From an uncultured Peptococcaceae bacterium (GTDB lineage: Bacteria > Bacillota > Dehalobacteriia > UBA7702): a stretch of 10,752 nt of DNA. The stretch covers positions 1 to 10,752 of the forward strand of contig CALFRX010000103.1 in assembly GCA_937919295.1 (NCBI GenBank), written 5' to 3'. The translations under genes and the position numbers were made by a program. The notes beneath the pieces were generated by a model. It searched no databases. It saw nothing but the letters and a program-made list of their open reading frames with translations, and was not told where the DNA came from. This document shows positions 6,647 to 10,752 of this stretch, in pieces (the stretch's first letter is position 1; every line of letters starts with the position of its first letter).

Positions 6647-7495
6647 TTATTTTCCTCTGCTTGACGCGGGTAAAAACCCTTCAAATACAATAATATCAAA
6701 ATATTTTTCGGCATAGTTCAGCTCTTCTTCGTTACGGATGGTCCAGGCCGCCGTCTTTGCCTGAAACAGATTACGACTGATGACCAAAGGTAACTTTTCC
6801 GCCGCGCGAAAATCATAAGCGATAAAATCCGGCTTGGATATACAGTTGGTCAACAGGTTGGTTTGAGCGAATTTTACAAACCAGGATTCTTTTCGTTGCT
6901 TCCAAGGATCGAAAAAATCCATGGAAAGCTGTCCCCTGAGTACATCGGGCTCATTCTTTTTGAACCACTGGAGCACAATGGGAGAAAAGGAAATGAGAAC
7001 GTAATCCCCTTGATATTTTTTGAGCTTCGTCATGGTCTTTTGACAAAGCGCGTTATCATCGCCGCCGCTTTTGATTTCTACCACCAGCGGCACTTTGCCG
7101 TCGATGAGGGTCAGCGCTTCTTCCAGCGTTGGTACCCGTTGATCCGATTGGAAAAGCGGGTAAAATTGAATTTCCGCCACGGTCAGATCAGCGATTTTTT
7201 TATTGACCCCGGCGACCCGCCGGAGGGTGGCATCGTGAATGACCACGGGAATGCCGTCTTTCGTGAGACGTACATCAAGTTCGATACCGTATCCCCCCTG
7301 AATTGCTTTTGTAAAAGCGGCCAAGGAATTTTCCGGCGTGTCGCCTTTGTTATCGTGTAAGCCGCGATGGGCGATCCGCCGGTTTTCAAAGGGCTGCAAA
7401 CGCCGGTAGCGTTCTTCATCATGATTGGGTTTCATGCAATATAGCGCGGCGGCGGCGGCTGAAGCAGCAGCTGTAAAAAAACGTCTTTTTGACAT
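6647..7495 (-). CDS. Glycerophosphodiester phosphodiesterase, membrane-anchored or exported
   Basis: A 282-residue GDPD-family TIM-barrel enzyme that hydrolyses glycerophosphodiesters from lipid or teichoic acid turnover to glycerol-3-phosphate and an alcohol. Family residues seen are H43-R44 in IAHRGLHDN, TPENSLAAF (53-61), E72 and D74 in GIELDVRLTKDG, H87-D88 in VVIHDATLRR, and E140/K142 in VVEIKSG. The N-terminus MSKRRFFTAAASAAAAALYC is a basic residue cluster followed by an alanine-rich hydrophobic stretch: a signal peptide or anchor. RRFF fits the core of a twin-arginine signal loosely, so Tat export is possible but unproven. The ATG at 7495 follows GGAGGGAG. It is the first gene of a two-gene operon with the aldolase. 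Its leader contains a terminator and alternative pairings. Confidence 0.92.
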   Translation of the reverse strand: MSKRRFFTAAASAAAAALYCMKPNHDEERYRRLQPFENRRIAHRGLHDNKGDTPENSLAAFTKAIQGGYGIELDVRLTKDGIPVVIHDATLRRVAGVNKKIADLTVAEIQFYPLFQSDQRVPTLEEALTLIDGKVPLVVEIKSGGDDNALCQKTMTKLKKYQGDYVLISFSPIVLQWFKKNEPDVLRGQLSMDFFDPWKQRKESWFVKFAQTNLLTNCISKPDFIAYDFRAAEKLPLVISRNLFQAKTAAWTIRNEEELNYAEKYFDIIVFEGFLPASSRGK

Positions 7496-7519
7496 AGGCT
7501 TCTCCCTCCGAATTTCTAA

Positions 7520-7546
7520 GAAAAAAGCACCGAAACCTCAGTGCTT
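7520..7546 (-). terminator. Intrinsic terminator in the phosphodiesterase leader
   Basis: On the minus strand AAGCACTGA (7546-7538) pairs with TCGGTGCTT (7533-7525), 9 bp including one U-G, with a GGTT loop. Six T follow (7526-7521, of which two belong to the stem). No leftward gene lies upstream of it within the window, so its likely targets are transcripts starting at the promoter at 7645-7617, about 65 nt before it. Upstream leader segments can pair with its 5' arm, as in an attenuator. Confidence 0.75.
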
Positions 7547-7595
7547 CACATGCGGTTATTTGATTTATAAGTGTGAAACTTTAGACTTATTCGAA

Positions 7596-7657
7596 ATGTG
7601 ACCGGCTTCTCAATTTATTTTACTTTAACCACAGGCTCATGTCAATGAAACCGGCTC
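7596..7657. repeat. Two direct repeats flanking the phosphodiesterase promoter
   Basis: ATGTGACCGGCTT (7596-7608) and ATGAAACCGGCTC (7645-7657) match at 10 of 13 positions, including ATG and ACCGGCT, with starts 49 bp apart. One copy abuts the -35 box on its upstream side and the other covers the expected transcription start. They could be paired operators, or the downstream copy could be a conserved RNA element. Chance similarity is possible. Confidence 0.4.
7617..7645 (-). promoter_or_regulatory. Promoter of the phosphodiesterase-aldolase operon
   Basis: A perfect TTGACA (7645-7640) is followed after 17 bp by TAAAAT (7622-7617) on the minus strand. The start site would be near 7610, giving a leader of about 115 nt before the ATG at 7495. 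Confidence 0.75.
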
Positions 7658-7782
7658 GACTATTTTATTTGCAGAATATCAACCCAGGTTCGTATTTTTA
7701 TTGAAACACACATAAATTAACAGAATTCAAAAATTCATTTCGGTAGATGGTATAGTAATTTTGCTTTTTGTTTATTATTTTG

Positions 7783-7811
7783 TTGACTGCCGAATTACAT
7801 AATGCTATAAT
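7783..7811 (+). promoter_or_regulatory. Promoter of the mtaA-like gene
   Basis: TTGACT (7783-7788) and a perfect TATAAT (7806-7811) are 17 bp apart. AT-rich DNA lies directly upstream, as in UP elements. Transcription would start near 7818, about 40 nt before the ATG. No operator symmetry or leader structure was seen. Confidence 0.8.
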
Positions 7812-7857
7812 GAGACTGTAACCTTGAGCATGTGTATCAAAGAAAGGGGTATCTTCT

Positions 7858-8907
7858 ATGGCGGAGCAAATGACTTCCCAGGAAAGATTCAATGCACTGT
7901 TGAAAGGCGAAGCGTTAGACAGAGTACCCGTACTCCCTTTTATGTTCGGACATATTGGCATCGTGAATGGTTTATCGATTGCGGATATTTACGAAAATGC
8001 AGAGGCAAGTTTTCATGCACAGACGCGGGCGGCGGAAATGTATGGGTATGAGCAGTTAAATATGTATGGATACGCCATGTATGGCGGTTGGGAATTCGGA
8101 GGAGAAGTAAAGCTGCCAAGAACCGAGGGCGAATGCCCGACGGTTACCCGGTACGCGGTAAAAACGTTGGAGGAAGCGCAAAAATTGGAAGTGCCGGAAA
8201 ACTATTTGGAAGTCGGCAGCGTTCCCATCAATCTGGCTTTTTCTAAGCTCCAGGCAGAGCATCATTTACCCATATCCTTTTCCGCCAATGGGCCTTTGGA
8301 TATGGCGGCCTGCATTGCCGGAGTGGAAAATCTGATGATGTGGATGATGGAATATCCCGATGTTGCACATCACATGTACCGTGTTTGCACCGATTTCAAT
8401 TTAGCAATTTGCGATCATTGGCTCAAGGAATTCGGCGCGGAAAACATGATGCCCATGGTGGGGTGCGCCGTAGAAAGCAATAACCTCATTTCCCCCGGCT
8501 TCTTTGAGACCTTCGCCCTGCCCTATCTCAAAGAATTGGTGGAACATTTTGTGGAAAAGGGCATCCCCCATTGTTTTGTTCATATTTGCAGTCATCAGAC
8601 GAAGAATCTACCCTATTATCAACAAATCCCCTGGCCGAAAAAGAGTATCTTTTCTTTCGGCATTGAAACTTCACTGAAAACGGCGGCGGAATTCCTGCCG
8701 GGGCATATCATCGGCGGCCATGTGGACCCACTTTTGATCCGTAAAGGAACTCCTGATGAAGTATTGGAAGACAGCAGAAAATCGGTGGAGGAAGGCAAAG
8801 TATTATCGGACTTTGCACTGATGCCGGGCTGCGACATTCCCGCCTATTCGGCGCCGGTAAATGTTTATCAAATGGTAAAAGCAGCAAAATTATACGGAAA
8901 GTATTGA
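7858..8907 (+). CDS. MtaA/CmuA-type methyltransferase of the uroporphyrinogen decarboxylase family
   Basis: A 349-residue URO-D superfamily protein of the methylcobamide:CoM methyltransferase type (MtaA, MtbA, CmuA C-terminal domain). The N-terminus MTSQERFNALLKGEALDRVPVLP (from residue 5) is typical of this branch. The zinc ligands H242 and C244 (HIC in CFVHICSH) and C325 (MPGCDIP) fit the H-x-C-Xn-C site of MtaA-type enzymes. GHVDP (287-291) is also family-typical. Such enzymes move methyl groups between a corrinoid protein and a thiol or other acceptor. The ATG at 7858 follows AAAGGGG by 8 nt. The gene stands alone between its own promoter and terminator, with no corrinoid protein, substrate-specific methyltransferase or reactivase beside it. 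Both methyl donor and acceptor are therefore unknown. It is not HemE, since that family's arginine-rich N-terminal motif is missing. Confidence 0.87.
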   Translation: MAEQMTSQERFNALLKGEALDRVPVLPFMFGHIGIVNGLSIADIYENAEASFHAQTRAAEMYGYEQLNMYGYAMYGGWEFGGEVKLPRTEGECPTVTRYAVKTLEEAQKLEVPENYLEVGSVPINLAFSKLQAEHHLPISFSANGPLDMAACIAGVENLMMWMMEYPDVAHHMYRVCTDFNLAICDHWLKEFGAENMMPMVGCAVESNNLISPGFFETFALPYLKELVEHFVEKGIPHCFVHICSHQTKNLPYYQQIPWPKKSIFSFGIETSLKTAAEFLPGHIIGGHVDPLLIRKGTPDEVLEDSRKSVEEGKVLSDFALMPGCDIPAYSAPVNVYQMVKAAKLYGKY

Positions 8908-8918
8908 GATCAAACATC

Positions 8919-8965
8919 AAAGGGAGCGAAGAGACAAAGCAATTTGCCTTTCCGCTCCCTTTTTT
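8919..8965 (+). terminator. Terminator of the mtaA-like gene
   Basis: AAAGGGAGCG (8919-8928) pairs perfectly with CGCTCCCTTT (8953-8962), with a 24-nt partly pairable loop and a T-run at 8960-8965. It starts 12 nt after the stop codon. In the leftward direction the hairpin is followed by TTTGATGTTTG, so it is at best a weak terminator for the TVP38-like gene. Confidence 0.88.
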
Positions 8966-8990
8966 ATCTTTTGTGCAAAGCGGCCTACCC

Positions 8991-9587
8991 TTAAAATACC
9001 GCCGCTACGTAATGGAGCACCGCCGTAATACCGACACTGTATAAAATGAGGGTCAGAGGCTTGCAGAGCAGAATAACGGTGATAAATTTGCTTAATTTCA
9101 TTTTCGTCAGTCCCGCCAAATAACAGAGCACGTCATGAGGGGCACCGGGGATCAGGATCGTTAAAGTAAATATCTTATTAAACCTTTTTTGATCCTGACA
9201 GCAATCGATATATTTTTCAAAATACTTTTTGCTGACGAATTTTTTTACCAAAACACTGCCATATCGCCGGGAAAGCAAAAAAGACACCACACAGCCGAGG
9301 CAGATACCGAAATAATTATAGAGAAAACCAAACCAGGGGCCAAAAATCACAACCCCGGCAATGCAGCCCACCGTTGTCGGCAGAATCGCGATCACCACTG
9401 TGATGGCCTGAATGAGAATAAAAATGACCACAGCCCAAACGCCGAACCCCTCCACATAGCGAACAAAAGCCTCGGTATCGGTAAACACCCCGGATTTATA
9501 AATATAAACGCTGAAAATGATGAGAGCGACTGTGAGCAGAAGAATGATGAAATGATTAAAACTGATTGATATTTTATATTCTTTCAT
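8991..9587 (-). CDS. TVP38/TMEM64-family membrane protein (VTT/DedA-like domain)
   Basis: A 198-residue inner-membrane protein of the VTT (SNARE-associated Golgi) superfamily, whose relatives include DedA proteins that act in lipid or undecaprenyl-phosphate handling. There is a hydrophobic segment at 12-30, another at 49-70, the core PTTVGCIAGVVIFGPWFGF (70-88), GICLGCVVSFLLSRRYG (94-110), and the signature LIPGAPHDVLCYLAGLTKM (145-163), in which the PGxPxD element is preserved as PGAPHD. The C-terminal segment 168-196 is hydrophobic. The ATG at 9587 has only a weak ribosome site. It lies 14 nt inside the 3' end of the small upstream ORF, so translation may depend on coupling. The substrate is not known. 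Confidence 0.87.
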   Translation of the reverse strand: MKEYKISISFNHFIILLLTVALIIFSVYIYKSGVFTDTEAFVRYVEGFGVWAVVIFILIQAITVVIAILPTTVGCIAGVVIFGPWFGFLYNYFGICLGCVVSFLLSRRYGSVLVKKFVSKKYFEKYIDCCQDQKRFNKIFTLTILIPGAPHDVLCYLAGLTKMKLSKFITVILLCKPLTLILYSVGITAVLHYVAAVF

Positions 9588-9726
9588 AAAGCCTAAACCG
9601 TTGTTTCCTTGTCCACATCACCTTTGAATTCTCCTGCGTTCTTTTCTGCATATACTTTTTGATGGCGTGATAGAAAAGCCGGTTGACGGGCGTTTCTATG
9701 TCGAATGCTTCACCGAATTTTTTCAT
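9574..9726 (-). CDS. 50-residue ORF like a ketopantoate reductase C-terminus
   Basis: A short ORF in the gap between two membrane-protein genes, starting MKKFGEAFDIETPVNRLFYH and ending in a very basic tail (MWTRKQRFRLYERI). The pattern GEAFDIETPVNRLFYHAIK resembles the last helices of 2-dehydropantoate 2-reductases (PanE/ApbA C-terminal domain), where a GI-x-TPVN-x-x-x-Y-x-x-IK element is common. That is recognition from memory, not a search. The rest of such an enzyme (about 250 residues including the Rossmann fold) is absent: the frame closes with TGA at 9753-9751. The upstream gene's stop supplies the ribosome site (TAGGAA), 9-10 nt before the ATG at 9726. An in-frame ATG at 9735 lies too close to it. 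The 3' end overlaps the TVP38-like gene by 14 nt. It may be a decayed fragment, or a real small gene coupling the two neighbours. Confidence 0.5.
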   Translation of the reverse strand: MKKFGEAFDIETPVNRLFYHAIKKYMQKRTQENSKVMWTRKQRFRLYERI

Positions 9727-9737
9727 AAATTTCATTC

Positions 9738-10752
9738 CTATCGCGTTTTTTCATTCAAATAGACAGCGTTGAGATTAAGGTTGTAATAGACGTTGTACTC
9801 ATCGGGGCCAACATAGCCTTCAATGAGTTGAAAAACCACAAGGGCATCAAGGTCGTCGGTGTCAATCTTCAGTGACATATCTTTGATCGGGGCTCCTTGC
9901 GACTGGACGTTGGGATACGTCGCGGCGACCTGCTGGAGATAGGAAGAAAGGTCTTCCTCAACGATCACTGTGCCGTCGGACACAATTTTCAAGGTCGGGA
10001 TCCCTTTATTAGCATCAGTAAGCCAGTAGATTTCATAAGTATGGTTTTCCCCTGCCACTGTCACAAAATCAGCGCTGTTAGGATCCATCGGATTAAAAAT
10101 CAACGCCCAGCGGTAAGCGCTGACATCAATGGCCGAGGAAGTCAGATAGACCGAGGTAACAAAATTATCGCCAACGCCTTTGCCTTCCGAGGACCAGGTT
10201 TGCGCAAAACCGAGCTTTTCTTGAAAGATATCGCTTCTTGCCATCGCCGGATCGAACCAGGAAGGCAGCTTATCCTCGGGGAAACCGGCAAGATAAACCA
10301 CGGCGTCGGTGATGTTTTCGCGCGCGCTAAGTTTTATTTCTCCGGACGCGGGAAGGAGTTCGCCGTCTTGCAGCATATTTTCCTCCACCAACAGCGTTGT
10401 CAGGCGGTTCGTCTGGGAGGCGATCGTTGTCGGTTGATAGCCGACAAAGGGTAAGACGGAAATAACCGCCAAAGCGCAGATCAAGAAGATAATGGGCAAA
10501 TAAGCCTTGCTTTTTTTGATCAGGAGCAAAATTGAGGATACCACGGCAATCAGCCAAAGCAAGATAAAGTAATATTCACTGATTTTCAGTCCGGCAGCGC
10601 CCAATCTTTCGATCAGTGCCCAGGCTTCAAAAACAAGAATCACCAAGGCCCCGATGGGATAAATGCGCCGATAAAAAATAGCAATCGCCGTTTTATGGTG
10701 AGTTACCATTAAATAGAGCCACAACCCACCCAAGGTATAGGTGGCGGCAATC
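9738..10752 (-). CDS. DUF4153-like membrane protein, C-terminal part (cut by window edge)
   Basis: The frame is open to the right edge of the window. About 337 residues of the C-terminal part are visible and the N-terminus is missing. Four hydrophobic segments occur in the first 105 visible residues, including FYRRIYPIGALVILVFEAWA and YYFILLWLIAVVSSILLLI. A soluble domain of about 230 residues follows, in which two similar stretches (around ENITDAVVYLAG and the VDTDDLDALVVF-like end) suggest a beta-rich fold. The layout and the YRRIYP...SQTNRL pattern resemble DUF4153 proteins of Clostridia, whose function is unknown. The TTG at 10733 is not a convincing start because the hydrophobic sequence continues upstream of it. 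The stop codon lies 3 nt before the earliest ATG of the small downstream ORF, suggesting one transcript. Confidence 0.7.
   Translation of the reverse strand, partial: IAATYTLGGLWLYLMVTHHKTAIAIFYRRIYPIGALVILVFEAWALIERLGAAGLKISEYYFILLWLIAVVSSILLLIKKSKAYLPIIFLICALAVISVLPFVGYQPTTIASQTNRLTTLLVEENMLQDGELLPASGEIKLSARENITDAVVYLAGFPEDKLPSWFDPAMARSDIFQEKLGFAQTWSSEGKGVGDNFVTSVYLTSSAIDVSAYRWALIFNPMDPNSADFVTVAGENHTYEIYWLTDANKGIPTLKIVSDGTVIVEEDLSSYLQQVAATYPNVQSQGAPIKDMSLKIDTDDLDALVVFQLIEGYVGPDEYNVYYNLNLNAVYLNEKTR

Larger units (their letters stand above)
7496..7857. other. 362-bp divergent intergenic region
   Basis: The region holds the leader, terminator and promoter of the phosphodiesterase operon (7496-7657) and the promoter and ribosome site of the mtaA-like gene (7783-7857). 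Between them, about 7658-7782 is AT-rich. It has a small inverted repeat (GAATT/AATTC around CAAA near 7722-7735) and no coding sequence that looks real. Confidence 0.7.

Noticed and set aside
7698..7961. Leftward 87-codon open frame overlapping the mtaA-like promoter and start.
   Set aside because: It covers a strong opposite-strand promoter and start codon, lacks a ribosome site and shows no family features.
7858..8907. Uroporphyrinogen decarboxylase (HemE) as the identity.
   Set aside because: HemE's N-terminal arginine-containing substrate motif is absent, while the MtaA-type zinc ligands are present. No heme genes are nearby.
8919..8965. The hairpin as a shared terminator for the TVP38-like gene.
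   Set aside because: In the leftward direction the U-tract is interrupted (TTTGATGTTTG), so I assigned it to the rightward gene only.

Overview
The window looks like chromosomal DNA from an anaerobic member of the Bacillota (Clostridia or Negativicutes type). The clues are moderate GC content, strong AGGAGG or AAAGGGG ribosome sites, TTGACA/TATAAT promoters with 17-bp spacers, an MtaA-like methyltransferase, a TVP38-family membrane protein and a DUF4153-type protein. The genus cannot be read from the sequence. No rRNA, tRNA, CRISPR array, insertion sequence or phage gene was seen.

Layout from left to right. (a) 1-150: the start codon, ribosome site and promoter of a leftward gene lying outside the window, plus a hairpin with a T-tract facing right. 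(b) 160-3448: a leftward p-aminobenzoate (folate precursor) operon, pabA-pabB-pabC, followed by a small ACT-domain gene. The junctions are tight or overlapping, and the promoter is followed by a leader containing an intrinsic terminator. (c) 3455-5560: a YeiH-family (UPF0324) membrane protein diverging from a LysR-type regulator, with overlapping back-to-back promoters and a palindrome on the yeiH -10 box. (d) 5610-7645: a leftward pair, glycerophosphodiester phosphodiesterase then low-specificity L-threonine aldolase, behind a strong promoter and a second leader containing a terminator. (e) 7783-8965: a single rightward MtaA/CmuA-type methyltransferase gene with its own promoter and terminator. 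(f) 8991-10752: a leftward set consisting of a DUF4153-like membrane protein cut by the window edge, a 50-residue ORF that resembles the C-terminus of ketopantoate reductases, and a TVP38/TMEM64-family membrane protein.

The pab genes form one pathway: PabA supplies ammonia from glutamine, PabB makes 4-amino-4-deoxychorismate, and PabC releases pyruvate to give p-aminobenzoate. The YeiH/LysR pair looks like a transporter with its own regulator. The other genes are housekeeping or orphan functions. No defence or biosynthetic cluster is evident. The least routine features are the two terminator-containing leaders (before pabA and before the phosphodiesterase gene), the orphan MtaA homologue, and the short PanE-like ORF wedged between two membrane-protein genes.
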